Below, in pieces: positions 9,201-17,329 of a stretch of 34,476 nt of DNA (position 1 is the first letter of the stretch; every line of letters begins with the position of its first letter). The notes under the pieces are model-generated. The model ran no database searches. It was not told the origin of the DNA and saw only the letters and a list, made by a program, of their open reading frames with translations. This DNA is from Albidovulum sp. (GTDB taxonomy: Bacteria; Pseudomonadota; Alphaproteobacteria; Rhodobacterales; Rhodobacteraceae). The stretch is taken from the NCBI GenBank assembly GCA_015487815.1, contig WFPA01000279.1:1-34476 (forward strand), in the 5' to 3' direction. Made by a program: the position numbers and the translations under genes.

Positions 9201-9739
9201 ATCTCGAGGCAGCCGTCGCCAGGTTGCGGCTTGGCATCCAGAGCCTCAACCGCGAGGGGCGCGAGCGGCTCCTGACGGCATTCGAGGAAGTCAACCGCAA
9301 CTTCGCCACCCTCTTCACCCATCTGTTCGGTGGTGGCGAGGCACGGCTGGTAATGGTCGAATCGGACGATCCGCTTTCGGCCGGGCTCGAGATCATGTGC
9401 CAGCCGCCGGGCAAGAAGCTCTCGACCCTGTCGCTGCTCTCGGGCGGGGAGCAGACGCTGACGGCGCTCGCGCTGATCTTCGCCGTCTTTCTCGCCAACC
9501 CGGCGCCGATCTGCGTGCTCGACGAGGTCGATGCCCCGCTGGACGACGCCAACGTCACCCGCTTCTGCGATCTGCTCGACGAGATGATCCGTCGCACCGA
9601 AACACGCTTTCTCATCATCACCCACCATGCCATCACCATGAGCCGCATGGACCGGCTCTTCGGCGTCACCATGGCGGAGCAGGGGGTGAGCCAGCTCGTC
9701 AGCGTCGATCTCGAGGGGGCCGAGCGGCTGGTGGCCTGA
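6269..9739 (+). CDS. smc: Chromosome segregation ATPase SMC
   Basis: SMC forms the ATP-driven condensin that organises and segregates the chromosome with ScpA and ScpB. The 1,156-residue protein has the full architecture: Walker A GPNGCGKS at residues 31-38, a long Ala/Glu/Arg-rich coiled coil, a hinge at roughly 505-650 (with RLRVAPGWEAAVGAAL), a second coiled coil, the ABC signature LSGGEQ (about 1057-1062) and Walker B ICVLDEVDAPLDD (about 1081-1093) before the D-loop and H-motif (IITHHAITM). I chose the GTG at 6269 (VQFTRLRLNGFKSFVDP) because family members start exactly there and AGAGG lies upstream; a TTG at 6221 would add 16 non-conserved residues. It is divergent from the B12 operon. 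scpA and scpB are not in the window. Confidence 0.96.
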   Translation: MQFTRLRLNGFKSFVDPTELLIREGLTGIVGPNGCGKSNLLEALRWVMGENRPKAMRGAGMEDVIFAGSATRPPRNFAEVALTIDNSDRTAPAAFNDSDTLEVVRRITRDAGSAYKVNGKDVRARDVQMLFADASTGAHSPALVRQGQIAELINAKPAARRRILEEAAGIAGLYQRRHEAELRLNATEGNLERIEDVLEQLKGQLAALARQARQAARYREIGAKLRKAEALLLYRRWQAAGEAAAAADAELRARTGEVARLSAEASEAMRMHGDAEAALPPLREERAIAAALVQRLALERDRLRAEAERVRDEIDRTRRTIAQLGEDMAREEALAKDAAGTISRLEWEAREIEKAAEGADERIAAASAAAREAAERLKEGEAALDALSEDLARLTARHQSAERLVNDAARMAERNAREAEKAQAEAEKARARETAAEAAMAEAARQLADAEAATRAAEDTHLEIEARRAALQEREAEARAHLSQMEGEEGALQAEFDALRRLVEREASETDALLDRLRVAPGWEAAVGAALGDDLQAPELEGEAAEAEESGWVALEDDLAPPSWPAGVTPLAAHVDAPPVLARRLARIGVVERVEDGARLQPLLGPGERLVSREGDLWRWDGYRIAAGDAAGSAALRLRQLNRLEALRHELEEARARAEGARQAHALLRRQLAEVAGEEKAAREARRTADRALAEASRALSKAEAERNIAAGQREQLELAARRHAEEAAAARVRLEEAQAALAALEDPAALRMALEEKRTAVEDMRREMLQRRSEESALMREVEARTRRRQEITRELSGWRHRQETAGERIAALETRLGEARETLDALEARPEAIAADIARLDAELETAEARKAAAGVALGKGEAALQEAAHRLRQAEAALGAAREARAGAEARAEGAREALREAAAMLEEETGHRPESLLEALEVTPEEVPPLERLEVEIATLRRQRDAMGAVNLRAEEDAAGIREEFETLEREKTDLEAAVARLRLGIQSLNREGRERLLTAFEEVNRNFATLFTHLFGGGEARLVMVESDDPLSAGLEIMCQPPGKKLSTLSLLSGGEQTLTALALIFAVFLANPAPICVLDEVDAPLDDANVTRFCDLLDEMIRRTETRFLIITHHAITMSRMDRLFGVTMAEQGVSQLVSVDLEGAERLVA

Positions 9740-9800
9740 CAGGTTGCCCCCGCCGCCGGTCATGTGCAGGATCGAAGAAACGCCTCATGAGGAATCGTGA

Positions 9801-10295
9801 ATGATGACTGTTCTGACCCGCCTTCGCTCCGTTCCTGCCGCTCTTGTCTGTGCCGCCCTGACGGCGGCGGGCGCTGCGGCCGGCAATGTCGTCGCCTCCG
9901 ACCCGGTGGCCATGCAGGCCTACTTTCTCAATGAAGGCGTGCCGATGAAGCTGACCGAGGACGAACAGGGCGATCCGCTCCTCCAGGGCCGCTATTACGG
10001 CACCCGCTTCTCGATCTATTTCTTCGGCTGCACCCGGGGCCGGGAGTGCTCATCGATTCAGTATCACGCCGGATACGGGCTCGACGGGCCGGTTCCTTTC
10101 GACGTTCTCGATGGCTGGAACCGCAATTATCGCTATGCCCGTGCCTATCGCGACGGGAAGGACGATGCGGCGGTGCATCTCGAATACGACGTCTTCCTCG
10201 GCAGGAAAGGGCTCGACGAGGCCGATTTCGGCGAAACCTTCACCATCTGGACCGGGCTGATCGAGGATTTCGAGAACATGCTTGAGAGCTACTGA
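9801..10295 (+). CDS. Secreted YbjN-domain protein
   Basis: A 164-residue protein with a clear Sec signal peptide (MMTVLTRLRSVPAALVCAAL, then TAAGAAAG, likely cleaved near residue 28) followed by a YbjN-like domain of the type III secretion chaperone fold: a short helix, the strand FSIYFFGCTRGRECSSIQYH with two Cys that could form a disulfide, a WNRNYRYARAYRD segment and the C-terminal acidic helix. Molecular function is not known; E. coli YbjN affects stress and motility but is cytoplasmic. GAGGAA lies 7 nt upstream of two consecutive ATGs (9801, 9804); either may be used. It follows smc by 61 nt on the same strand. It is convergent with the transglycosylase; the 177-nt gap after it holds nothing I recognise. 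Confidence 0.82.
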   Translation: MMTVLTRLRSVPAALVCAALTAAGAAAGNVVASDPVAMQAYFLNEGVPMKLTEDEQGDPLLQGRYYGTRFSIYFFGCTRGRECSSIQYHAGYGLDGPVPFDVLDGWNRNYRYARAYRDGKDDAAVHLEYDVFLGRKGLDEADFGETFTIWTGLIEDFENMLESY

Positions 10296-10472
10296 GCGGC
10301 CCGGGCCGTCTGCGTCTCGGCGCCGTGATGCTTCTCGCAGGGCGGTGGTCGGAAGCGGGAGACGGGGCGGGGCGGCGAAGGGCCGGTCATGTGGTGGCGG
10401 GCTCCCTTCCGCCCCTTCATCCGGTGGCTTCCCGGCCTTGATTCCTCGGGGCCGCTAGGATCTTCAGCGCGA

Positions 10473-11693
10473 TCAGAGCCGCTCGAGGAGCGTCCGCGTC
10501 GGCCAGCCATCGGCCGGCAGGCCAAGGCGCGCCTGTTCCTTGCGGACGGCGGCGCGGGTGCCGGCGCCGAGCACCCCGTCGATCCGGCCGACATCATGGC
10601 CGCGGGCACGCAGCTTCTTCTGCAGCGCCTTCATCTCGGCAAGGGAAAGCGGCGGGTCGGGATTGCCCGGGTCGAATGGGGGTGCGCCGGCAAGGCGGGT
10701 GGCGAAATAGGCCGCCGTCGTCACATAGACGAAGCTCTGGTTCCATTCGAAGAAGACGTCGAAATTGCGGAACACCATGAAGACCGGCCCCTTGCGGCCC
10801 TGTGGCAGGATGATCGCGGCCGGCATGTCGTCCTTCACCGGCCAGCGGGGACGGTAGCGCAGCCGCACCCCGTCGGCGCGCCAGGCGCGGACCGGGCGGC
10901 GGGCGACAAGACCGGTGAGCGTCCAGTCGAGATCGGGCGGCACGTGTACCTCGACCATCCACGGCTCGCCGCGGTGCCAGCCGAACTCCTTCAGGAGCCG
11001 CGCCCCCGTGAGAAGGGCATCGGCGGCACTTTCCTTCAGGCGCACATGACCGTCGCCGTCGCCATCGACGCCGAGGCGCAATATGTCGGCGGGAAGCATC
11101 TGTACCATGCCGATCTCGCCTGCCCAGGCGCCGGTGGTGCGGACCGGGTCGAAATCGCCCTTCTCGAACAGGCTGAGAGCGGCGAAGATCTGCGGGCGGA
11201 AGAGGGCGGGCCGGCGGCAGTCATGGGCGAGGGTGACGAGGGCATTCAGCGTGTTGAAGTCGCCCTGAAAGGCGCCGTAGTCGGTCTCGAGGGCCCAGAG
11301 GGCGAGAAGCACCGGCCCCGGCACGCCGAAGCGCCGCTCGGCCTCGGCGAGGATGGCGGCAGCTTCCTTCGCCCTGCGGCGGCCGACGACCAGCCGGTTC
11401 TTCGAAATCACCCGACGAGCGAATTCGGTGAAGGTGAGACGGAAGACGCCCTGGGCCCGGTCGCGTCCGAGCACCTTCGGGTCGGGCCTGACATGGGCGA
11501 AGAAGCGGCGCACGGCCGCCGGATCGTGGCCGCGGGCGATGGCTTCGCGCGCGAGCCCCTGGACGAATCGGCCGAAATCCCCGCCGCAGGGCGTTTCCTG
11601 GGCGCCGGCGTTCTGGGAAAGGAGGCCGCCGACAAGGACCGCAAGCGCGGTCATGCGGATGAAAGCGCGGGGAAGGAACATGGACAAACGCAT
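10473..11693 (-). CDS. Lytic murein transglycosylase (MltB/SLT_2 type) with peptidoglycan-binding domain
   Basis: Cleaves the MurNAc-GlcNAc bond of peptidoglycan to give 1,6-anhydro ends, in the periplasm. The 406-residue protein has an N-terminal signal peptide (to about residue 32, AGAQ), a catalytic SLT_2 domain with the active-site Glu136 in ALWALETDYGAFQGDF, the substrate-binding segments EIGMVQMLPADIL and WNQSFVYVTTAAYFATRL, and a C-terminal PG_binding_1 domain (about 345-406: LSLAEMKALQKKLRARGHD and VLGAGTRAAVRKEQARLGLP). No lipobox is evident, so it is probably soluble rather than a lipoprotein. Starts at 11693, 11681 and 11654 are possible and none has a strong ribosome binding site. 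It lies downstream of the serine hydrolase with a 165-nt gap and is probably transcribed separately. Confidence 0.93.
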   Translation of the reverse strand: MRLSMFLPRAFIRMTALAVLVGGLLSQNAGAQETPCGGDFGRFVQGLAREAIARGHDPAAVRRFFAHVRPDPKVLGRDRAQGVFRLTFTEFARRVISKNRLVVGRRRAKEAAAILAEAERRFGVPGPVLLALWALETDYGAFQGDFNTLNALVTLAHDCRRPALFRPQIFAALSLFEKGDFDPVRTTGAWAGEIGMVQMLPADILRLGVDGDGDGHVRLKESAADALLTGARLLKEFGWHRGEPWMVEVHVPPDLDWTLTGLVARRPVRAWRADGVRLRYRPRWPVKDDMPAAIILPQGRKGPVFMVFRNFDVFFEWNQSFVYVTTAAYFATRLAGAPPFDPGNPDPPLSLAEMKALQKKLRARGHDVGRIDGVLGAGTRAAVRKEQARLGLPADGWPTRTLLERL

Positions 11694-11858
11694 CTACAAT
11701 GAACGGGACAGCAAGGGGCGGGATCAGAAAGCCGGTCAATGTCTCGAGGATAGCGCTTCCCCGTCCGATGCCAAGAAGAATGTGTCGCCGCCCGCCCTTC
11801 AGCCGGTTCGCCATGCCGGGACCACATGGATGAACCGTCATGCATTGGCGCGAACGGG

Positions 11859-13046
11859 TCAGCCGGTCGCGCGGCGGGGAGGCAGCAGCCGGTCGAGCGT
11901 GACAAGAATGTGCCGGCCCCGTTCGTTGACGAGAAGGCCCTCGCCGAGCCGGTTCATCACATAGGCTGTGGCGAGGCGGCGGGCGGGGTCGGCGAGCACG
12001 AAGCTCCCGCCCATGCCGACATGACCGAAACTGCCGGGAGGTATGGGGAAATCCATGTCGCGCATCCCATCGGGGGAGTGCATGGCGAGCATGGCTCCTT
12101 CCGAGAAGGCGGTGTCGGCGAGGAGCAGCCGGTCGGGGCCGCGGGAGACGGGCCGCGCCAGCGCCGCCACGCGCTCGGCCGAGAGAAGATCGCCGCCGCC
12201 CATCGCCAGCGGTGACACCAGCCCGGCAAGCCCGCGTGCCGTGCCGACGGCACCTGCCGCGCCGATCTCGGCCCGGCGATAGGCGGGGTCGTTCCAGTCC
12301 CAGCGACCGGTGTTGAGCATGGCCCGCCCCTGAAGTGAATCGGGGTCGGCAAAGACGGCGGCATAGAAGGGTGCGGGCGGGTTCTCCCGGTCGATGCGGC
12401 CTTTCAGGACCAGGGCGACGCGGTGATCCTCGCTCTCGGGCAGGGAGATGTGCAGATCGATGCCGAGCGGGCCCGCGATGCGGTCCCGGAAGAGTGCGTC
12501 GAGCCCGGCTCCGCCGGCGCGACGCAGCACCTCGCCCACGAGCCAGCCGAAAGTGAGCATGTGGTAACCATGATCCGTCCCCGGTGCCCAGAGCGGGGCG
12601 GCCTTCTCGAGTCGGCCCACCATGGCGCCCCAGTCGAGAAAGGCTCCTTTGGGCAGGGGGGTGGGAAAGGCCGGGAGACCGGCGCGATGGGCCAGCATGT
12701 CATGCAGCGTGGTATCGGCCTTTGCGGGGGTGGCGGCGGCATATTCGGGCCACCAGCGGGTGACGGGCACGTCGGGCAGGAGCAGGCCCTCGTCGATCAG
12801 CCGATGGGCGAGGATGGCGGTTGCGAGCTTGGTGTTGGAGAAGACCGGCACGAGCGTGTCTTCCCGCCAGGGCCGGCCCTGGTCGGGATCGGCCATGCCG
12901 CCCCACAGATCGACCACCACCTCCCCCTCGAGGATGACGCACAGAGCCGCACCGATCTCGCCGTGGCGGGTGAAATTGTCGGCAAAGGCATCGGCCAGGG
13001 GGGCAAAGGTCGGGTCGGCATGGCCCGCGATCGTCGCTTCCGTCAT
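11859..13046 (-). CDS. Beta-lactamase-fold serine hydrolase (class C / EstB-like esterase)
   Basis: A penicillin-binding-protein-like hydrolase of the S12 / class VIII esterase group. Visible are the nucleophile motif SNTK (Ser70, Lys73 counted from the start used here), the Tyr motif in TDHGYHMLTFGWLVGEVL and the third motif FGHVGMGG (H-x-G) near the C-terminus. No signal peptide is present, so it is probably cytoplasmic; this fits esterase/lipase-like members better than a periplasmic beta-lactamase. The true substrate is unknown. I prefer the ATG at 13046 (395 residues) because a perfect AGGAGG lies 8 nt upstream; the ATG at 13052 is only 2 nt from it. It is divergent from a LysR-type regulator, which is the natural candidate for its control. 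Confidence 0.9.
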   Translation of the reverse strand: MTEATIAGHADPTFAPLADAFADNFTRHGEIGAALCVILEGEVVVDLWGGMADPDQGRPWREDTLVPVFSNTKLATAILAHRLIDEGLLLPDVPVTRWWPEYAAATPAKADTTLHDMLAHRAGLPAFPTPLPKGAFLDWGAMVGRLEKAAPLWAPGTDHGYHMLTFGWLVGEVLRRAGGAGLDALFRDRIAGPLGIDLHISLPESEDHRVALVLKGRIDRENPPAPFYAAVFADPDSLQGRAMLNTGRWDWNDPAYRRAEIGAAGAVGTARGLAGLVSPLAMGGGDLLSAERVAALARPVSRGPDRLLLADTAFSEGAMLAMHSPDGMRDMDFPIPPGSFGHVGMGGSFVLADPARRLATAYVMNRLGEGLLVNERGRHILVTLDRLLPPRRATG

Positions 13047-13155
13047 CTGCATTTCCTCCTGCGGCCTCTCGCAGAGCTACCATCCCGGTTTTCCGGCAAG
13101 CCGATCCGCCCGGTTCCCGTCTGAAGTGTCGCACCGCGGATGTTTGCCTTTGTGA

Positions 13156-13184
13156 TTGACTTGAGGCAAGTTGAGAAAGATAAA
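13156..13184 (+). promoter_or_regulatory. LysR-gene promoter with palindromic operator candidate
   Basis: In the serine hydrolase / lysR intergenic gap, a visibly AT-richer island holds TTGACT (13156-13161), 17 bp spacer, GATAAA (13179-13184), a good sigma70-like pair facing lysR. Overlapping the -35 and spacer is a 13-bp inverted repeat ACTTG-AGG-CAAGT (13160-13172), the size expected for a LysR-type half-operator. Autoregulation is inferred. Confidence 0.55.
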
Positions 13185-13234
13185 CTAGGTATGTCGTTAC
13201 CTTTCCGGGCTTGTGTGGCGCCTGTCTGTGGAGA

Positions 13235-14167
13235 ATGCATTTCGTGGCTAGCGATCTGGGGCGCATCTTCCGTCAACTGGTCACACTTGCGGAATACGGC
13301 AATTACCGCAAGGCCGCCCAGCGGCTGGGGATCACCCATTCGGCCCTGTCGCAGGCGGTCTCGCGGCTCGAGGCAAGCTACGGCGTGCCGCTTTTCGAAC
13401 GCAACGGACGGCGCACCGAGCCGACGGTCTTCGGGCAACGGCTGGTGGAGGCGGCCCGGATATCCCTTGCCGCCCTCGAGGAAGCCGAGCACGACATCGC
13501 CCGCTGGCGGGCGCAGGCGGCGGGAGAGCTGCGGATCACCGCGGCTCCCTGTCTTGCGGGCGGACCGCTGGCCCGGGCGGCTGCGGTGGCCCTGGCCGAG
13601 AACGGGCATGACCGGCGCCTTGCCATCGAACCGAAATCGCGACAGGAGGCGCTGCGGGCACTCGGTGCGGGTCTGCTTGATCTCCATGTGGACTATCAGC
13701 CGCAAACCCTGCCCGACGGTTTCGTTGCCGAACCGCTGCCGCTGCCGCCGCTCGAGGCCTTTGTCCGCCCGGAACACCCCCTGGCAGAGGGGGCGGCGCC
13801 CGTTCCCCTTGCACGGCTTCTCGACGGACCGGTGATGATGCCGCAAGGGCCGGCATGGCTCCACAGGCGGCTCATGGATGCTCTGGGAGAAGATGGGGAG
13901 ACGATCCGCGACCGCATCCTGCCCATCACCGATGCCGGTTTCATGCTGCATCTTCTCGAACTGCACGACATTGTCGCGCTGGTGCCCCGGACCACGGTGG
14001 CGGCCGCTCTGGCGAGCGGCCGGCTCGTCGGAATCGAGATCGCGGATTCGCCCTTCGCCGCCCCTCTGCCCGGTGTCGTCTTCCACGACGGAAAGACCGA
14101 GATGCACCCCGTTGCACGGCGGATCCTGGCGTTGATCCGGGAAGAGGCGACCGCCGCCGCGTCCTGA
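13235..14167 (+). CDS. LysR-type transcriptional regulator
   Basis: A DNA-binding regulator with an N-terminal winged helix-turn-helix (FRQLVTLAEYGNYRKAAQRL, then ITHSALSQAVSRLEASYGVP) and a C-terminal LysR substrate-binding domain (about residue 90 onward: AGELRITAAPCLAGGPL, VALVPRTTVAAAL). The inducer is not predictable. The start is uncertain: ATG at 13235 touches its only GGAGA site, while GTG at 13244 is 9 nt from it and may be the real initiator; both leave the HTH intact. It is divergent from the beta-lactamase-fold hydrolase, the usual arrangement for a LysR regulator and its target. Its 3' end is convergent with serA, 78 nt apart. Confidence 0.92.
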   Translation: MHFVASDLGRIFRQLVTLAEYGNYRKAAQRLGITHSALSQAVSRLEASYGVPLFERNGRRTEPTVFGQRLVEAARISLAALEEAEHDIARWRAQAAGELRITAAPCLAGGPLARAAAVALAENGHDRRLAIEPKSRQEALRALGAGLLDLHVDYQPQTLPDGFVAEPLPLPPLEAFVRPEHPLAEGAAPVPLARLLDGPVMMPQGPAWLHRRLMDALGEDGETIRDRILPITDAGFMLHLLELHDIVALVPRTTVAAALASGRLVGIEIADSPFAAPLPGVVFHDGKTEMHPVARRILALIREEATAAAS

Positions 14168-14245
14168 GACACCGGCTCGAGAAAGGGGGTAACGCACGGG
14201 GGAGGAAGGCTTCCCTTCCTCCCCCGCATCCGGAACGCTGTGGTT

Positions 14246-15877
14246 TCAGGCGGCCTCGGCGGTTCCGGCCGGGGCGTCCTTCACCTCGAATTCGAGTGGC
14301 CGCACCTGCCGGAAGAGGCCGGTTTCCTTGAGCTCCTCCACCGCCTTCTGCGGCACCGGCACGTCGAGCGAGAGCATGGCGATGGCCTCGCCGCCCACTT
14401 CCTTGCGGCCGAGGGTGAAGTTGGCGATGTTGATCTCGTTCTCGCCGAGCACCCGGCCGAGCGTGCCGATGATGCCGGGCACGTCGCGGTTGGTGGTGTA
14501 GAGCATGTGCCGCGCGATCTCGGCGTCGATGTTGATGCCCTTGATCTGGATGAAGCGCGGCCGGCCGTCGGAGAAGATCGTGCCGGCGATCGAGCGCTCG
14601 CGGGTCGGCGTCTTGATGGTGAGCTTCATGTAGGCGTCGAACACGCCCGACTTGTCCTGCTTCGTCGTCGAGATCTCGACCCCGCGTTCACGGGCGACCA
14701 TTGGCGCCGACACCATGTTGATGTCGGGGTTGGCGGTCTTGAGGATGCCGGCGATGGTGGCGGCGTTGAGTGCCTCGGTGTTCAGCTCGGCGGCGCGGCC
14801 GTTGTAGAGGATGTTGATGGCCTCGATCGGCTCGTCGGTCAGCTGGCCGACGAAGCTGCCGAGATGGCCGGCAAGCTCGACCCAGGGCATGAGCCGCGGT
14901 GCCTCCTCGGCCGTGATCGACGGCATGTTGAGCGCATTGCGCACCGCCCCGTCGAGCAGGTAGTCGGAGATCTGCTCGGCGATCTGGATCGCCACGTTCT
15001 CCTGCGCCTCGCGGGTCGAAGCGCCCAGATGCGGCGTGCAGACCACGTTGGGCGCGTCGAACAGCACGTTCTCGCGCGCCGGCTCCTCGGAATAGACGTC
15101 GATCCCCGCCGCGCGGACATGGCCCGAGCGCAGCGCTTCGGCCAGCGCCTCCTCGTCCACGAGCCCGCCCCGGGCGGCGTTGATGACGATGACGCCGGGC
15201 TTCATCTTCGCGATGGCCTCGCGCGAGAGGATGTTGCGGGTCTTGTCGGTGAGCGGCACGTGCAGGGTGATGACGTCGGCACGACGCAGGAGCTCGTCGA
15301 GCTCCTCGACCTTCTCGACACCGAGCTCCTTCGCCCGCTCCTCGGAAAGATAGGGGTCATAGGCGACCACCTTCATCCCCAGCCCCTGGGCACGGCTGGC
15401 GACGATCGAGCCGATATTGCCCGCGCCGATGAGCCCGAGGGTCTTGCCGGAGAGCTCCACCCCCATGAACTTCGACTTCTCCCACTTGCCGGCCCGGGTC
15501 GAGGCGTCGGCTGCAGGGATCTGCCGCGCGGCGGCGAACATCAGCGCGATGGCATGTTCGGCGGTGGTGATGGCGTTGCCGAAGGGGGTGTTCATCACGA
15601 TGATGCCGCGGCGCGAGGCCTCGGGAATGTCGATATTGTCCACGCCGATGCCGGCCCGGCCGATCACCTTGAGCTTCTTCGCCCGCTCGAGGATCTTCGG
15701 CGTGACCTTGGTCGCCGAACGGACGGCAAGGCCGTCATAATCGCCGATGATCTCGGCGAGCCTTTCCTTGTCCTTGCCGACCTCGGGCATGAAATCGACG
15801 TCAATGCCGCGATCACGGAAGATCTGGACGGCGGTTTCGGAAAGCTTGTCGGAAACGAGAACGCGGGGAGCTGCCAT
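14246..15877 (-). CDS. serA: D-3-phosphoglycerate dehydrogenase
   Basis: Catalyses NAD-dependent oxidation of 3-phosphoglycerate to 3-phosphohydroxypyruvate, the first step of serine synthesis. The 543-residue protein is the long form: substrate and NAD domains with GAGNIG (151-156), catalytic Arg236 (INAARGGLVDEEAL), Glu in DVYSEEPA (about 265) and His283 (TPHLGAST); then the allosteric substrate-binding domain; then a C-terminal ACT domain (NRDVPGIIGTLGRVLGENEI) that usually binds serine for feedback inhibition. The ATG at 15877 follows AAGGAGG at 7 nt and begins MAAPRVLVSDKLSE, the family start; the frame stays open about 90 codons further but those residues are not homologous. It lies 130 nt downstream of serC on the same strand, and that gap holds a hairpin. 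Confidence 0.97.
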   Translation of the reverse strand: MAAPRVLVSDKLSETAVQIFRDRGIDVDFMPEVGKDKERLAEIIGDYDGLAVRSATKVTPKILERAKKLKVIGRAGIGVDNIDIPEASRRGIIVMNTPFGNAITTAEHAIALMFAAARQIPAADASTRAGKWEKSKFMGVELSGKTLGLIGAGNIGSIVASRAQGLGMKVVAYDPYLSEERAKELGVEKVEELDELLRRADVITLHVPLTDKTRNILSREAIAKMKPGVIVINAARGGLVDEEALAEALRSGHVRAAGIDVYSEEPARENVLFDAPNVVCTPHLGASTREAQENVAIQIAEQISDYLLDGAVRNALNMPSITAEEAPRLMPWVELAGHLGSFVGQLTDEPIEAINILYNGRAAELNTEALNAATIAGILKTANPDINMVSAPMVARERGVEISTTKQDKSGVFDAYMKLTIKTPTRERSIAGTIFSDGRPRFIQIKGINIDAEIARHMLYTTNRDVPGIIGTLGRVLGENEINIANFTLGRKEVGGEAIAMLSLDVPVPQKAVEELKETGLFRQVRPLEFEVKDAPAGTAEAA

Positions 15878-15928
15878 CTTGGCCTCCTTGGTTGATGATG
15901 TCGTGTGGAAAATGGCGTCAGGATGCGC

Positions 15929-15962
15929 GCAGCCATGCCAGGGCTCCGAGCCCTGGCGCTGC
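15929..15962 (-). other. Hairpin between serC and serA
   Basis: A perfect 8-bp stem CCAGGGCT / AGCCCTGG (15938-15945, 15949-15956) with a 3-nt loop, flanked by outer arms GCAGC (15929-15933) and GCTGC (15958-15962). No T-run follows on the minus strand, so it could be an attenuator, an RNase-protected 3' end of serC, or a weak terminator. Confidence 0.5.
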
Positions 15963-16007
15963 GGGCGGGGCAGGACATCGCCATGATGGGATGTCCCGAA
16001 CCCCGTA

Positions 16008-17159
16008 TCAGCCGGAGGAAGCCGCGCGCTCGGTGGCGTAGGCCCATTCGATCCAGGGCATGAGCGCCTCGAGATCGGCGGTCTCGATGGTGGCGCCGCA
16101 CCAGATCCGCAGCCCCGGCGGCGCGTCGCGATAGGCGCCGATGTCATAGGCCACGCCTTCGGCCTCGAGCCGCTTCACCACCGCCTTGGCAAAGGCCGCC
16201 GGGTCGGCGATGGCCGGGTCGGTGAAACGCAGGCAGACGGAAGTGGTCGAGGCCGTGGCCGGGTCCTCGGCAAGATTGGCGATCCACTCATGTTCGGCCA
16301 CGAATCGGTCGATCACCGCCGCGTTGGCTTTGGTGCGGCGGATGAGTTCGGGCAGACCGCCGATCTCGCGCGCCCAGTCGAGGGCGACGAGCCAGTCCTC
16401 GACCGCGAGCATGGAAGGGGTGTTGATGGTGGCGCCCTGGAAGATGCCCTCGTTGAGCTTGCCGCCCTTGGTCATGCGGAAGATCTTGGGCAGCGGCCAG
16501 GGCGGGGTGTAGCTCTCGAGCCGCTCCACCGCCCGTGGCGAAAGCACGATCATGCCGTGCTGCGCCTCGCCGCCCATCACCTTCTGCCAGGAGAAGGTGG
16601 TGACGTCGAGCTTGTCCCAGGGCAGCTCCATGGCGAAGGCGGCCGAGGTGGCGTCGCAGATGGTCAGCCCCTCGCGATCGGGGTCGATCCAGTTGCCGTC
16701 GGGTACGCGCACGCCCGAGGTGGTGCCGTTCCAGGTGAAGACCACGTCGGAGGCGAAATCGACCGCCGCAAGATCGGGCAGCTGGCCGTAATCGGCCTCG
16801 AGCACGGTGGCATCGAGCTTCAGCTGCTTGAGCACGTCGGTCGCCCAGCCCTTGCCGAAGCTCTCCCAGGCAAGCACCGTGACCGGGCGGACGCCGAGCA
16901 GCGACCACAGCGCCGCTTCGACGGCGCCGGTGTCGGAGGCGGGCATGATGCCGATGCGGTAGTCGGCGGGGATGCCGAGAATCTCGCGCGCGCCCTCGAT
17001 GGCCGCCTTGAGCTTTGCCTTGCCCACCGCGGCACGGTGGGAGCGGCCGAGGGCGGCGTCCGCGAGCTTGTCGAGCGACCATGTGGGGAACTTGGCGCAG
17101 GGCCCCGAAGAGAAACGGGGATTGGCCGGGCGCCGGGCCGGCTTCGCTTGTGCAGTCAT
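16008..17159 (-). CDS. serC: Phosphoserine aminotransferase
   Basis: PLP-dependent conversion of 3-phosphohydroxypyruvate plus glutamate to phosphoserine; it can also act in pyridoxal phosphate synthesis. The 383-residue protein matches the alphaproteobacterial SerC type: N-terminal [32 protein letters not shown] and the PLP-binding Lys193 in [15 protein letters not shown], with the C-terminal [13 protein letters not shown]. The ATG at 17159 has a GGAAGGA upstream. It is the first gene of a serC-serA unit and is divergent from serB, so all three serine-pathway genes sit together. Confidence 0.97.
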   Translation of the reverse strand: MTAQAKPARRPANPRFSSGPCAKFPTWSLDKLADAALGRSHRAAVGKAKLKAAIEGAREILGIPADYRIGIMPASDTGAVEAALWSLLGVRPVTVLAWESFGKGWATDVLKQLKLDATVLEADYGQLPDLAAVDFASDVVFTWNGTTSGVRVPDGNWIDPDREGLTICDATSAAFAMELPWDKLDVTTFSWQKVMGGEAQHGMIVLSPRAVERLESYTPPWPLPKIFRMTKGGKLNEGIFQGATINTPSMLAVEDWLVALDWAREIGGLPELIRRTKANAAVIDRFVAEHEWIANLAEDPATASTTSVCLRFTDPAIADPAAFAKAVVKRLEAEGVAYDIGAYRDAPPGLRIWCGATIETADLEALMPWIEWAYATERAASSG

Positions 17160-17182
17160 GTCGATATCCTTCCAGATATGCG

Positions 17183-17274
17183 CCCCTCGTTGGGGAGGGG
17201 TGTCCCGCCGCCGCGCTTACGCCTCTGCCCGGGCTGGTGCAAGGGCAAAATCTGCGATATGTGCCGCATCGCAG
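17183..17274 (-). promoter_or_regulatory. serC leader / serC-serB intergenic regulatory structures
   Basis: The 170-nt divergent gap holds a perfect 7-bp inverted repeat CTGCGAT / ATCGCAG (17252-17258, 17268-17274) with a 9-nt centre, then, reading toward serC, a TGCCC/GGGCA pair (17226-17247) and a hairpin CCCCTC/GAGGGG (17183-17200) just before the serC ribosome binding site. These could be an operator or a structured 5' leader. A serC RNA motif is described upstream of alphaproteobacterial serC genes; membership is not shown here. Confidence 0.45.
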
Positions 17275-17329
17275 CAAAAAAGCGACACACCCTGCCCGCG
17301 GCAGGAGTAGCCCGCCGGAGGAATGCGCC

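Noticed and set aside
6077-9763. A 1,228-codon open frame antisense to smc
   Set aside because: It is low-complexity Arg/Leu/Gly/Pro-rich protein with no motif, caused by third-position GC in smc; smc itself has every expected domain.
10296-10472. Convergent gap after the YbjN-like gene examined for a terminator or small gene
   Set aside because: Only generic GC-rich dyads such as GGCCCGGGCC; no stem followed by a T-run and no credible small gene.
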